A stretch of 64,000 bases of DNA, taken from JADHUC01 sp964623055 (lineage in GTDB: Bacteria; Planctomycetota; Planctomycetia; Pirellulales; Pirellulaceae). The DNA is taken from contig CAZURK010000025.1 of assembly GCA_964623055.1 (NCBI GenBank), forward strand, positions 1-64,000. The letters run 5' to 3'. This document shows, in pieces, positions 8,455 through 17,510 of this stretch. Positions within the stretch are counted from its first letter, which is position 1; every line of letters begins with the position of its first letter. Both the position numbers and the translations under genes were made by a program. The notes under the pieces were generated by a model, which worked only from the letters and a program-made list of their open reading frames with translations, made no database searches and was not told the origin of the DNA.

Positions 8455-8545
8455 CCGTCCTCCCTGGAATAGGTACTGCTTGCACTACATCGTAGCAGAT
8501 ATCGCCCCAATAACACAAACGGTCCTCATGTGATCGGGCGCTGGC

Positions 8546-9187
8546 TCAGTATTTTGGCAGGTCTGGTCGGCTGCCCGTATACGCCGTTGGCCGGTCGGGA
8601 CGGGGCCCGCGAATCGTCTGGTCCGGAGGCGAATCATCCGCTTGATCGGTCGACGGTTCTTCGCTCGCTTGGCCCGGTTCGGTGGCGCCTTCCGTGCCAT
8701 CGTCCTTTGACGCTGCACTTGGCTCTGGCATGTCCGGCGCGATGCCTGTTATCACGGGTTCGTCAGGGCGGATGCCTTTCGGCCCCGGCCGGTGGCAACC
8801 GGTCTGCGCCAGCCCCAACGCGGCCAGCATGGCGGCTGCCGCCTTGCCCAGAAACACTCGACGATGCTCCTGCGGCACGACCGTGCGATCGATGACCGCT
8901 TCGAGTTGTTCGACCGGCGCAGCCTGGAGCATCATCGCTTCGGTGGGGTCCAGTTCCAGTCCAATCTCGCCGGCCGCTTTCGCGCGTTCTGACAACAACA
9001 GCTCTTTGAACTCGGGATCGACCGCCGCCTTCTTGACCAGAATCTCGATCCCGCGCGGGATGTCGCCGAAGCGCTGACGGCTGCCCTCCGGATGCCTGCC
9101 TGCGATGGTTGTCCGAACCGCTTCCTGTTCCGTCGCCCAGTCGGTACGGGACTGCAGCCCGGAGGTACGAGGAGAATCACTCATCAT
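8546..9187 (-). CDS. GxRPD-repeat protein with NHLP/Nif11-like leader domain, copy 1
   Basis: The 213-residue protein is the upstream tandem paralogue of the gene at 7768-8454, with 91 bases between them. AAGGAGGG stands before ATGATG at 9187. Residues 41-131 are almost identical in the pair: GDIPRGIEILVKKAAVDPEF, EIGLELDPTEAMMLQAAP, then HRRVFLGKAAAAMLAALGL ending AQTGC. The tail carries GIRPDEP (138), GIAPDMP (148), GPRPDRP (194) and GSRPDLP (205), separated by an acidic low-complexity stretch, and ends LPKY. The conserved leader-like part and conserved repeats, with a variable linker between, suggest a leader/core division. No function is known to me; a lipoprotein role is equally possible. 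Confidence 0.7.
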   Translation of the reverse strand: MMSDSPRTSGLQSRTDWATEQEAVRTTIAGRHPEGSRQRFGDIPRGIEILVKKAAVDPEFKELLLSERAKAAGEIGLELDPTEAMMLQAAPVEQLEAVIDRTVVPQEHRRVFLGKAAAAMLAALGLAQTGCHRPGPKGIRPDEPVITGIAPDMPEPSAASKDDGTEGATEPGQASEEPSTDQADDSPPDQTIRGPRPDRPTAYTGSRPDLPKY

Positions 9188-9387
9188 CCGGCCCTCCTTA
9201 GAATGGGCGCATTGAATCCTACCAAATATCGACCTTGGCGCACAGATGTCATATCCGTTTCAGTCGATGGTCGATGGCAAACCGATCTATGTGGTTCACT
9301 CGGAACCGGACGCGGGGGAGTTCGAGACGAGATCCGAAGTCCGATGTCGTCTGAGCGGCGATTCGTAGGTCGCGACCCAAGTCCAAC

Positions 9388-9425
9388 GCAAAACACCCCG
9401 GCCGCTGCCAGCAGCCGGGGTGCTG
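9388..9425 (-). terminator. Rho-independent-like terminator after the sugar isomerase gene
   Basis: On the minus strand CACCCCGGC, then a loop, then GCCGGGGTG and a TTTT run form an eight to nine base-pair GC stem with a short U tail. It lies about 30 bases after the stop of the gene ending at 9455. Confidence 0.65.
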
Positions 9426-9454
9426 TGATTTCCGATTCGTTTTTCAACGATCGT

Positions 9455-10459
9455 CTACTCTTCGAAAGCCGCATCGAATGCGCGGGCGCTTGCCGCAAAG
9501 CCCAGTCGCTCCCTGGTAAAGCCGCAAGCTTCACGTGCACCGAATTCGCGATCCATGCCTGAGTCTTCCCATTCGATCGACAGCGGTCCGTCATAGCCGA
9601 TGTCGTTCAACGCTCGGCCAATCTCCTCGAAGTCGATTCCGCCACGGCCGGGGCTGCGGAAGTCCCATCCGCGCCGTTGGTCGCCGAAGTTCAGATGGCT
9701 GGCCAGAATGCCGCTTCGGCCGTCGAGCGTCGTAATCGCGTCCTTGACGTGAACGTGGAAGATGCGATCGGGGAAGGCTCGAATGAACTCGACCGGATCG
9801 ACGCCTTGCCAGTGCAGGTGGCTGGGATCGAAATTGAAGCCGAACTCCTCGCGATAGTCCAATGCCTCCAACGCTCGTTTCGCCGTGTACAGATCGAAGG
9901 CGATTTCCGTGGGATGGACCTCCAAGGCGAACTTCACGCCGCACTCGCCGAATACATCCAGAATCGGATTGAACCGTTCGGCCAGGAGTTGGAACCCGGC
10001 CTCGATCATGGATTCCGGTACCGGTGGGAAAGAGTAGTTCAAATGCCAAATGCTCGATCCCGTGAACCCGTTCACAATGCTGATGCCGAACTTCTGCGCG
10101 GCGCGGGCGGTGTTCTTCATTTCCTCGATGGCCCGCTCGTTGACACCGGCCGGGTCACCGTCGCCCCAAACATGCTCGGCAGAGAACAGGATTCCCTGAT
10201 GTCGCTCGTCGATATGATCCAGAATGCACTGGCCGACCAAGTGAGCACTGATGGCGTAGCACTGCAAATCGTGGCTCTCGAGCATCTCGCGCTTGCGTGC
10301 GCAGTAGCTTTCGTCCTCCAGCGCTTTGCCCACTTCGAAATGGTCTCCCCAGCAGGCCAACTCCATGCCGTCGTAGCCAAATTCCTTCGCCTTTCGAGCC
10401 ATTTCCTCGAATTTCAGGTCAGCCCATTGGCCGGTGAACAAAGTAACCGGTCGCGCCAT
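9455..10459 (-). CDS. Sugar phosphate isomerase/epimerase family protein (AP-endonuclease-2 TIM barrel)
   Basis: The start at 10459 has AGGAG seven bases upstream and gives MARPVTLFTGQWADL, 334 residues. The sequence runs through the xylose-isomerase-like TIM barrel: AKEFGYDGMELACWG, ALEVHPTEIAFD, FNFDPSHLHWQGVDPVEF, FHVHVKDA, and the late Glu in LSIEWEDSGMD. The metal-binding residues expected of the family (Glu, Asp/His, His, Glu) are visible. Such enzymes isomerise or epimerise sugars and inositols and in planctomycetes often accompany Gfo/Idh/MocA dehydrogenases. A terminator-like hairpin follows. The exact substrate is not readable. Confidence 0.85.
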   Translation of the reverse strand: MARPVTLFTGQWADLKFEEMARKAKEFGYDGMELACWGDHFEVGKALEDESYCARKREMLESHDLQCYAISAHLVGQCILDHIDERHQGILFSAEHVWGDGDPAGVNERAIEEMKNTARAAQKFGISIVNGFTGSSIWHLNYSFPPVPESMIEAGFQLLAERFNPILDVFGECGVKFALEVHPTEIAFDLYTAKRALEALDYREEFGFNFDPSHLHWQGVDPVEFIRAFPDRIFHVHVKDAITTLDGRSGILASHLNFGDQRRGWDFRSPGRGGIDFEEIGRALNDIGYDGPLSIEWEDSGMDREFGAREACGFTRERLGFAASARAFDAAFEE

Positions 10460-10638
10460 CTGATTGCTCCTTATGCGGTTAAGAGTTCGCTCAGTTTGCA
10501 GGCCACCATTTTGCCGTTCTTTGGGCTGCCACGCAACCACGGGGCAAGATATGGAAAATCACCGGGAACTGATAGTGAATGATTGGCGATAATGTTTTAC
10601 TCTAAGGGTAGGGCTGGTTTTGCGTTTTGGGCTTCAGC

Positions 10639-11682
10639 ATGCAGATTTCAACCGCGTTTCGATCGTTTGTTTTCGGCTTATTGGTGTGCTGCTGCACACC
10701 TTGTGCGTTCGTATTCGCGGCGCCGCGAGTGGAATTCGAGCTGATCACCGAACCCGGATTCCCGACAACCGGTTCGCATCGGTGGATGCAGTTGCTGAAG
10801 GACCTGAATGTGAACAACCTGCGGATTCGGTCTGCTCGCGCCAGCGAAAAGGTGGGGATTCGTGAACGGGGCACTGCCAGTTCGCCCACCTATCAGGTGA
10901 CCGGGTTGCTGACCACTCGCAACACGTTACGTCTGCCGGGCGGCGAATTCCGGTTTGGCGACAAGGCCGGAATTGCCCGCTGGATTGCCAAGCTGAAGGA
11001 AGGCGGCGAATCGGGACTGTTCGAGACACCCGGCGCGTTCGGATTGACCGCCACGCAACTGGTGAAAGTCCACGAAGCACTGAACGTGCCGGTCATTTTC
11101 AGCACCAAGGGCCAAAGATCCTACGACGCGATGAAGCGAATTTCGGGCACCCTGTCGCTGTCGTTCACTGCGGATCGAGACGCCATGAATAAGATGGTCG
11201 GCGGCAACCCGATACGGGACGAACTGCAGGGGCTCAGCGCTGGCACGGCGTTGGCGGCCATCCTGCGACCGCTTGGGCTGGTTCTGGTGCCGCAAAAGCA
11301 GGCGGACGGTCAGATGAAACTGCTGATCACCGATGTACGCCGGTCGCCCGAGTCGTGGCCCATCGGGTGGCCGCCGGAAAAGCCGCCTCGCGATGCGCTG
11401 CCCGAACTGTTCAGTTTTCTGAAGGTGGAAATCCAGGATCAGCCGCTTTCGACGGCTCTAACCGCAATCCAAGGGCGTATCAAGGCTCCGATCCTGTACG
11501 ACCACAATTCTTTGGCGCTCGAAGGCATCGATCCCAGTCAAGTCAAGGTGTCTCATCCGGATGTGCGAACCTACTACAAACGCATCGTTGACTTACTGGT
11601 CAATCAAGCGAAGCTAACCAGCGATTTGCGAGTTGACGAAGCGGGGAAACCCTTTCTGTGGATTTCATCACGTAAGCGATAG
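10639..11682 (+). CDS. Secreted protein with two STN/secretin-N-like domains
   Basis: The ATG at 10639 gives 347 residues; a TTG 12 bases upstream is less likely. It has a Sec signal (QISTAFRSFVFGLLVCCC, then CAFVFAAP). Residues about 170-230 (LSLSFTADRDAMNKMVGG... GTALAAILRPLGLVLVP) and 265-340 (VEIQDQPLSTALTAIQGRIK... APILYDHNSL) each resemble the STN fold found at the N-terminus of secretins and TonB receptors. No barrel follows, so it is not a complete secretin. It may be a periplasmic planctomycete protein of unknown role. The next gene starts six bases downstream. Confidence 0.65.
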   Translation: MQISTAFRSFVFGLLVCCCTPCAFVFAAPRVEFELITEPGFPTTGSHRWMQLLKDLNVNNLRIRSARASEKVGIRERGTASSPTYQVTGLLTTRNTLRLPGGEFRFGDKAGIARWIAKLKEGGESGLFETPGAFGLTATQLVKVHEALNVPVIFSTKGQRSYDAMKRISGTLSLSFTADRDAMNKMVGGNPIRDELQGLSAGTALAAILRPLGLVLVPQKQADGQMKLLITDVRRSPESWPIGWPPEKPPRDALPELFSFLKVEIQDQPLSTALTAIQGRIKAPILYDHNSLALEGIDPSQVKVSHPDVRTYYKRIVDLLVNQAKLTSDLRVDEAGKPFLWISSRKR

Positions 11683-11688
11683 GCGGAT

Positions 11689-12429
11689 ATGCGACTTTTA
11701 CTGTTGGGCACCAGCGGGTACCATCCCAGCGACCTCCGGCAAACGGCATGTATGATGCTGCCGGAATCGGGCGTGATTCTGGACGCCGGGACCGCGATGT
11801 ATCGCGTCGGCAGGCACTTGCAGACAAAGACCTTGGACATCTTCCTAACGCACGCTCATCTGGATCACGTGGTCGGGCTCACGTACATGCTAGGAGTGCT
11901 GTACGAGAAGCAGATGGAACGGGTCTCTGTTCACGGTGACGCAGAGAAACTGGCAGCCGTCCAGGAGCACGTCTTTTCCGAGTTTGTTTTTCCCGTGCGT
12001 CCGCCATTCCAGTGGCAGGCGCTTCAGCAGCGCGTCCCCGTGCCGGGCGATGGTTTCGTGTCTCATTTCCCTTTGGACCATCCGGGCGGATCGCTTGGTT
12101 ATCGAATCGACTGGCCCGGCCGAACGTTGGCCTACATCACCGATACTACGGCGGATCTGAAGGCAGGCTACGTCGAATATGTGCGCGGCGTCGACGTGCT
12201 TCTTCACGAGTGCAATTTTTCGGACGGCTGGGAAGAGAAAGCCAAGCTGACCGGCCATAGCTGCGTTACCACGGTCGCCAAGCTTGCTCGGAAAGCCGAG
12301 GTGAACCGCCTGATTCTGATTCACATCAATCCGCACACTGGCGAGGACGACCCCGTCGGTTTGGATGTCGCCCGAAGCATCTTCCCGGCAACCGACCTGG
12401 GACGGGACCAGATGGAGATCCAATTCTGA
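11689..12429 (+). CDS. MBL-fold metallo-hydrolase (RNase Z/PhnP-like)
   Basis: The 246-residue protein starts MRLLLLGTSGYHPSDLRQTA, a typical start for the ribonuclease Z/PhnP branch. It carries the zinc motif THAHLDHVVGL (HxHxDH), then FPLDHPGGSLGYRI, AYITDTTAD with the bridging Asp, a late histidine in LLHECNF, and LILIHINPH. All metal ligands appear intact, so it is probably an active phosphodiesterase or cyclic-phosphate hydrolase. It follows the STN-like gene by six bases, so the two are likely co-transcribed. tRNA processing is only one possibility. Confidence 0.83.
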   Translation: MRLLLLGTSGYHPSDLRQTACMMLPESGVILDAGTAMYRVGRHLQTKTLDIFLTHAHLDHVVGLTYMLGVLYEKQMERVSVHGDAEKLAAVQEHVFSEFVFPVRPPFQWQALQQRVPVPGDGFVSHFPLDHPGGSLGYRIDWPGRTLAYITDTTADLKAGYVEYVRGVDVLLHECNFSDGWEEKAKLTGHSCVTTVAKLARKAEVNRLILIHINPHTGEDDPVGLDVARSIFPATDLGRDQMEIQF

Positions 12430-12447
12430 TTGCAGGTGGTGTCTGAC

Positions 12448-13158
12448 GTGTCGAGCAATCCATATCAGCCACCAGAGAATCCTCGAATGGGAGGCGAATC
12501 GGCCCTCACTGCTCGCTCGAATCGAAGTCTCGTCGTCGCAGTATGCCAGTCACTCGTTTTGCTGGCCGTGTCGTGGATCTTGGCTCATTGGACAGCCAGC
12601 GGGGATGCCGCACGTTTCGCAGGAGTCGAGTCAACGTGGGTCGGGCAGACCATTCTGGTCAGATGTGCGGTGCCATGGTTCCTGCAGTGGTGTGCCCTTG
12701 CGATCATCTTTTCCATGGTCGCGTGTCGACGCTTTGCTGTGCAACGACGCCATGTGACGCTCGGTCTGGCCATCCCCTTAGTGGTCGGGGCGGCTTGGTG
12801 GACCAGGATCTCGGTGTGGATGTGGGACAAAGATGTTCTTGATGCCTTCACGGAGTTTCTGTTTCTGGCAGTGGAGCGAGCGTTTGGCCGCGTCTCTTTC
12901 GGACCGTTTCTCACCCATGAGTTCTTGGGGCCCCTGACCCGTCCGATAACACTCGGACGGATATGGTCCATGCAAGGGCCGTTTTTCTTCACGGCTCTCG
13001 CGTCAACAGCGCTTGTCATCTTCTTCTGGATGGTGACGGCAAGTTGGTCCTTGAAAGGTCAATGCAGCCTGTGCCGACAGTTTGTGACAGCCACGCTGGC
13101 TGTCGCCATCTACTGCACGCCGGTACTTGTACGACAGATTATGCACGTAGTGACGTAG
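12448..13158 (+). CDS. Hypothetical multi-pass membrane protein with NPYQPP start
   Basis: The GTG at 12448 is chosen because the product then begins MSSNPYQPPENP, a recurrent N-terminus of planctomycete membrane proteins, and AGGTGG lies eight bases upstream; TTG at 12430 is an alternative. The 236 residues contain about five hydrophobic segments (SLVVAVCQSLVLLAVSWILA, WFLQWCALAIIFSMVA, HVTLGLAIPLVVGAAWW, FFFTALASTALVIFFWMV, TATLAVAIYCTPVLV). No enzymatic motif is visible. It immediately follows the MBL hydrolase and is convergent with glnE. Confidence 0.6.
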   Translation: MSSNPYQPPENPRMGGESALTARSNRSLVVAVCQSLVLLAVSWILAHWTASGDAARFAGVESTWVGQTILVRCAVPWFLQWCALAIIFSMVACRRFAVQRRHVTLGLAIPLVVGAAWWTRISVWMWDKDVLDAFTEFLFLAVERAFGRVSFGPFLTHEFLGPLTRPITLGRIWSMQGPFFFTALASTALVIFFWMVTASWSLKGQCSLCRQFVTATLAVAIYCTPVLVRQIMHVVT

Positions 13159-13222
13159 TTGCAGGCGTGCGATCAGCGCACCGGGAATTAGCGACGCAAT
13201 TGGGCATGCAGCAATGACTCGG

Positions 13223-16200
13223 TCAGGAATGCGACGCGTCGCGGAATAGCCGCTCGAAACGCTTGCGGTTTTCGCGCCGATACGCCTCACATTCCTTCAG
13301 CAGCGATTTGGGACCTTCGTATCCCAGCAGAAAAGCGAGCTTTCTCAGCTCCATTTCGTCCTGCGGCAGTTCATGCCGGGCGGCCGTGTTCATTAGACGC
13401 AGCCTCGCTTCGACCCTCCGCAAGAAACGATAGGACTGCTCCAGGTACTCGCCGTTGTCGGGCTCCAAGCAGCCGGCTTGCTGCAGAGCCTGGATCGCGT
13501 CCAGAGTGCCCGGCACCAACACGTCTGGGGAATCGCCCGCGTGCTTCAGTTGCAGCATCTGGACGGCAAATTCAATGTCGACGGTGCCGCCGAACCCGCG
13601 TTTCAGATTGTCCTTCGACGCGGTTTCCTCCAGTCGTCCGCGCATGTGACGGACTTCATCGGCGTTTGACGGCTGCCAACCGGGTCCTACAATTGCGTCG
13701 TGCACAACCTTCATTGCCGTTTCGGAAGCGTTCGCTGACCCAAAGATCGGCCTGGCTTTGCATAGCGCCTGCCGTTCCCATAGCTGCCCCTGCCCTGTCG
13801 CGAAGTACCGCTCGAAACCCTCGGTTGAAACGGCCAACGAGCCGCTTCTTCCGGTCGGCCGCAGACGCGGGTCCAATTCGTACAGTCGACCGTATGGCCC
13901 CAGGCTGTTGATCACCTTGATGATTCGCTGGCCCAGTTGACTGAAGAAATGCTGGTTACTCGTGGTGCGGGTGCTGTGACTGCGCGGCGGTTGCCGTGTG
14001 GAGCCTTCAGCCTCGTACAGAAAAACTACATCCAAATCGCTGTGGTAGTTCGGCTCGCGGCCGCCCAGCTTGCCCATAGCCAGGATCACCAACTCGCAAG
14101 GTTCACCGTCCCGACCGCCGCCGTGAATCGTCGGCACGCCGTATTTTCCGGTAAGTTTCTCGTATTCCCTGGATGCGATGCCCTGAAGGCATACTTCGGC
14201 GATATCGGACAGCACGCGATGCGTGTTTTGGACGTCCTCTTTGCCCAAAATGTCCCGCACACCCACGCGCAGGTGGAGCGAGTTCTTGAACCCATGAAAG
14301 ATTGGTTCAACGTCCTCGGCACCGCGCAGCAGATCATCAAGGGTCATTTGAAGCGATCGCGACGTGGGCAGTTTGTCCAAGACCAGCGAGTCCATCAGTT
14401 CGTCGATCATCCCGGGATTGCTGGTCAGAATGCTGGACAGATACGGCGTGGTCGCGCACAGTCGGACATACAGTTGCAGCGACGGAGGATTGAAACTGAA
14501 CAGCTCCCACAAGACCCCTTTGCCGCCCAACGAATCGCTGACCTTGCTCAGATTGACCAGCGTCGAATCCGGATCGGGCATGGCGGCGATCGCCTGTGTC
14601 AATTGCGGCGCGATGGACGCGAGAAAATGGCGACACCGACGTGTAGACAGAAACGAAATCTTCTCGGTTGTCAACGCCATCAAGTTCTTGTACGCATCCG
14701 CCGAGTTCTTGAATCCGTAGTCGCCGAGCACTTGGTCTCTTGCCTCATCCGGCGGTTCCGGATCCAGGACCAGGTCCACGATAGGCTCGATTTCCTCCTC
14801 CGAACCGAATGCCTCGCTCAGCAAATGGTTCAACATCATTCGGTTCTGTCTTGTCTTCTGCTCGTAGTCCGCTTTGAAGGCATTTAGCGGCGAGCGATGC
14901 GGTCCGTCGGCATATCCCATGCGGATGGCCAGCTTGCGCAGCTCTTCATCGCTCTCCGGCATGGTGTGCGTCTGAAGGTCAAACATGATCTGCAGACGAT
15001 GCTCCAATCTGCGGAGCATCACATAGTTTTCTTCCAGCATCGTCTGCTCTTCCATCGTCAGACAGCCGGCTTTGCCCAAAAGAGCAATGGCTTCCAGTGT
15101 GTTGCCGGTGTGGATTTCCGGCAACTCGCTGCCGTTCAGGAGTTGGAGGAACTGGATGACAAACTCGATGTCGCGGATACCGCCGTCGCCGGTCTTGACG
15201 TTCAGTCGGCTGCCGCCTTCGCGCAGTGTCCTTTTTTCGATCCGCCGTTTCAGAGCCCGTATGCCTGTGATGTCCGCGCGGTTCAGATAGCGGCGGTAGA
15301 TCCAAGGTCGAAGTTGCTCCAGGAACTCGTTACCCAGGTCCAAATCGCCTGCGATCGCCCGGGCCTTGACAAATGCCTGTCGCTCCCACGTCCGACCTGA
15401 ATTCTCGTAGTAACGCAGCGCTGCGTCGTGTCCTATCACCGACAGGCCCTGGCTGCCGTTGGGCCGCAAACGCAGGTCGACGCGATAGGCCGCGCCCTGT
15501 GGCGTGCTGTCCGCAAGGTACTTGACAGTGTGCCGGACGAGCCGGTTGAAGAATTCGCTGTTGTCGCAGGGCCGCCGGCCATCGGTCTGGCCGCCGTCGT
15601 CGCTCAGGAAGATCAGATCAATGTCGCTGGAGTAGTTCAACTCCAAGCCGCCCAGTTTTCCCAACGCCAGCACCACAAATCGAGCACGATCCTCATCGGG
15701 GCGCCGGGGCGTGCCGCGCTCGTTCTTTTCCTTTTCCCACGCGGCTTGCAGAGCGGCTTCGCAGAGGGCATCCGCCAGGAACGATATCTGCTCGGTAACC
15801 ACCATCAGGTGGTGCCGTTGGACAATGTCACCGTACGCGATCCTGAGCGTCTCGCGGTGCTTGTGCCGCCGGAGGATCGCCATCACGTCCCGGTCGTCCA
15901 TGGCCGTAGCCACGTCCTTGCAGATTTCCTGGACCAGCACATGACGTGCCACCGGGCGACCTTCCGTCATGCGAAGCACGTCGAAGCTCTCGGGATCGCT
16001 GACCAGCAGAGTACTGAGGTGCTGGCTCGTGGACAGGATCTGCAGCAGGGTCGGCAGCGCATTGGGATCGCGTTCGAACAAGGTACCCAGCGACAACGGA
16101 TTTCGAGAAGCCGCGACAAGGTCGTCCAGATTGTTCAGGGCCATATCCGGATCGCTCAGCCGCGGCAACTCCTCGGTCAACTGCTGGTAGATAACGCTCA

Positions 16201-16342
16201 GCAAGTCCAGCGTGATTCCCGACTCGGCAATGGCGACGAGATTACCGTGCGCCCGATCCACGTTCTTGATCTTGAGCGATCGCAGCCGCCCGGCACACTC
16301 CGAGGGGTCGTCGAGGTACTGAATCAGTGTGTCGCGGTCCAT
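13223..16342 (-). CDS. glnE: Bifunctional glutamine synthetase adenylyltransferase/deadenylase
   Basis: The 1039-residue protein has the duplicated nucleotidyltransferase architecture of GlnE. The first active site is VLALGKLGGLELNYSSDIDL at about residues 224-243, and the second is AMGKLGGREPNYHSDLDVVF at about residue 750. Each is followed by the GlnE-specific tract VDLRLRPNGSQG or LDPRLRPTGRSG and an alpha-helical DUF294-like domain. Both DxD metal sites are intact, so the protein should add and remove AMP on glutamine synthetase in response to PII and glutamine. The length is slightly above the E. coli protein (946 aa). It is a single gene facing its neighbours. Confidence 0.95.
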   Translation of the reverse strand: MDRDTLIQYLDDPSECAGRLRSLKIKNVDRAHGNLVAIAESGITLDLLSVIYQQLTEELPRLSDPDMALNNLDDLVAASRNPLSLGTLFERDPNALPTLLQILSTSQHLSTLLVSDPESFDVLRMTEGRPVARHVLVQEICKDVATAMDDRDVMAILRRHKHRETLRIAYGDIVQRHHLMVVTEQISFLADALCEAALQAAWEKEKNERGTPRRPDEDRARFVVLALGKLGGLELNYSSDIDLIFLSDDGGQTDGRRPCDNSEFFNRLVRHTVKYLADSTPQGAAYRVDLRLRPNGSQGLSVIGHDAALRYYENSGRTWERQAFVKARAIAGDLDLGNEFLEQLRPWIYRRYLNRADITGIRALKRRIEKRTLREGGSRLNVKTGDGGIRDIEFVIQFLQLLNGSELPEIHTGNTLEAIALLGKAGCLTMEEQTMLEENYVMLRRLEHRLQIMFDLQTHTMPESDEELRKLAIRMGYADGPHRSPLNAFKADYEQKTRQNRMMLNHLLSEAFGSEEEIEPIVDLVLDPEPPDEARDQVLGDYGFKNSADAYKNLMALTTEKISFLSTRRCRHFLASIAPQLTQAIAAMPDPDSTLVNLSKVSDSLGGKGVLWELFSFNPPSLQLYVRLCATTPYLSSILTSNPGMIDELMDSLVLDKLPTSRSLQMTLDDLLRGAEDVEPIFHGFKNSLHLRVGVRDILGKEDVQNTHRVLSDIAEVCLQGIASREYEKLTGKYGVPTIHGGGRDGEPCELVILAMGKLGGREPNYHSDLDVVFLYEAEGSTRQPPRSHSTRTTSNQHFFSQLGQRIIKVINSLGPYGRLYELDPRLRPTGRSGSLAVSTEGFERYFATGQGQLWERQALCKARPIFGSANASETAMKVVHDAIVGPGWQPSNADEVRHMRGRLEETASKDNLKRGFGGTVDIEFAVQMLQLKHAGDSPDVLVPGTLDAIQALQQAGCLEPDNGEYLEQSYRFLRRVEARLRLMNTAARHELPQDEMELRKLAFLLGYEGPKSLLKECEAYRRENRKRFERLFRDASHS

Positions 16343-16454
16343 GACGAACCCATGATAGCCAAAAACCGACTGCTTGACGACCGGCCATTTGCGTTCGATC
16401 CGTTGTTGTCATAATATCAACATAGTCAATTCCTGCCTTTCCTTCTTGGTTCTG

Positions 16455-17468
16455 ATGACAACAGATTTTGATCCCTACCAGGAATGGCTTGGCATTGGGC
16501 CGCACGAGCGTCCGCCGAGCCACTACCGGCTGCTGGGACTGCAGCCCTTCGAGAGCGACCCTGACGCTATTCAGGCGGCGGCAGATCAGCGAATGACCTA
16601 TGTGCGCACGTTCCAGACCGGCCCCAAATCCGTCTACACACAAGAGTTGCTGAACGAGTTGGCTGGCGCGAAGCTTTGCCTCCTGGATCCGACCACAAAG
16701 GCATCCTACGATGCCGGCCTCGAACGCCTGCAAGCGGCCGCCCAAGCCACGGCGCCTACCGTCGGCCCATTACAGCCGACGGCCGCCCCTGACGCTGCCG
16801 CGCCCGTCGCGCATCCTCCCTCGGCTCCCGATCCCGAGCAGGTGCTTCAGGAACAGGAAGAGGACTACGACGAACCGCTGTTCACGAGAACATGGTTCCT
16901 GATGCTGGTGGTCGGTAGCATTGCGATCATAGCCGGGCTCGCCATCGGCCTGGGCATTCTGATCGCGAAGAGGCGAACCGCGGATTCGGCCGCCGAGGGG
17001 CAAAACGGCGAGACGTCAATCGAGGAGGTCGTCGGGTCGGAGATGCTCGTGGAACAAGAGCCCGTATTGGTCTTTCCCGAAGCCGGAGGCGAAATCAACC
17101 TTTCTGCTTCGATGGCGCACGTCAGCGGCGGCCTACAACTCGCGGTGCGCGGCGGCGAGAGTGCGATCGTCGGCTGGGTTTCGCCGGAATGTGTCGCCAA
17201 GTGGCGATTCGAGGCATCAGAGGCCGACGTGTATCGCGTCGAATTCAACTACGCCGTCACCGCCGAAACCAGCGGCGTCTATACACTGGAAATCGACGGC
17301 GAACGCACATCCGTGGACATAGGCATGCGGGGCGACCTCGGGGCATTCAAGACCGACGAACTGTTCCTGTCGATCCCCCGCAAAGGCGAACACGCGCTTG
17401 CCGTTCGCATAGAAGCGACGCCGCAGGGCACGTTCGAGTTGCGTTGGATTCGACTGTCGCGACGCTAA
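16455..17468 (+). CDS. J-domain-like membrane protein with C-terminal carbohydrate-binding-like sandwich
   Basis: The ATG at 16455 gives MTTDFDPYQEWLGIGPHERP, the standard start of this planctomycete family, for 337 residues. Residues about 20-90 (HYRLLGLQPFESDPDAI ... LNELAGAKLCLLDPTTKASY) follow a DnaJ-type helical pattern but lack HPD, so DnaK stimulation is unlikely. One transmembrane segment follows at about residue 145 (WFLMLVVGSIAIIAGLAIGL). The outer part ends in a beta-rich domain similar to CBM6/35 folds (YTLEIDGERTSVDIG ... FELRWIRLSRR). It probably senses or holds something outside the cytoplasmic membrane. The role is unknown. Confidence 0.7.
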   Translation: MTTDFDPYQEWLGIGPHERPPSHYRLLGLQPFESDPDAIQAAADQRMTYVRTFQTGPKSVYTQELLNELAGAKLCLLDPTTKASYDAGLERLQAAAQATAPTVGPLQPTAAPDAAAPVAHPPSAPDPEQVLQEQEEDYDEPLFTRTWFLMLVVGSIAIIAGLAIGLGILIAKRRTADSAAEGQNGETSIEEVVGSEMLVEQEPVLVFPEAGGEINLSASMAHVSGGLQLAVRGGESAIVGWVSPECVAKWRFEASEADVYRVEFNYAVTAETSGVYTLEIDGERTSVDIGMRGDLGAFKTDELFLSIPRKGEHALAVRIEATPQGTFELRWIRLSRR

Positions 17469-17510
17469 TAGCCGATGTGCCCTCAAGTCGCCGTCTCCGC
17501 ATCCTTTCAG

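Noticed and set aside
9184..9594. 136-residue ORF on the minus strand between the GxRPD genes and the isomerase
   Set aside because: It overlaps the real isomerase start region in another frame, spans the terminator hairpin, and has no recognisable features.
13937..16414. Long plus-strand ORFs opposite glnE
   Set aside because: Antisense shadows of a strongly supported GlnE frame with both active sites.
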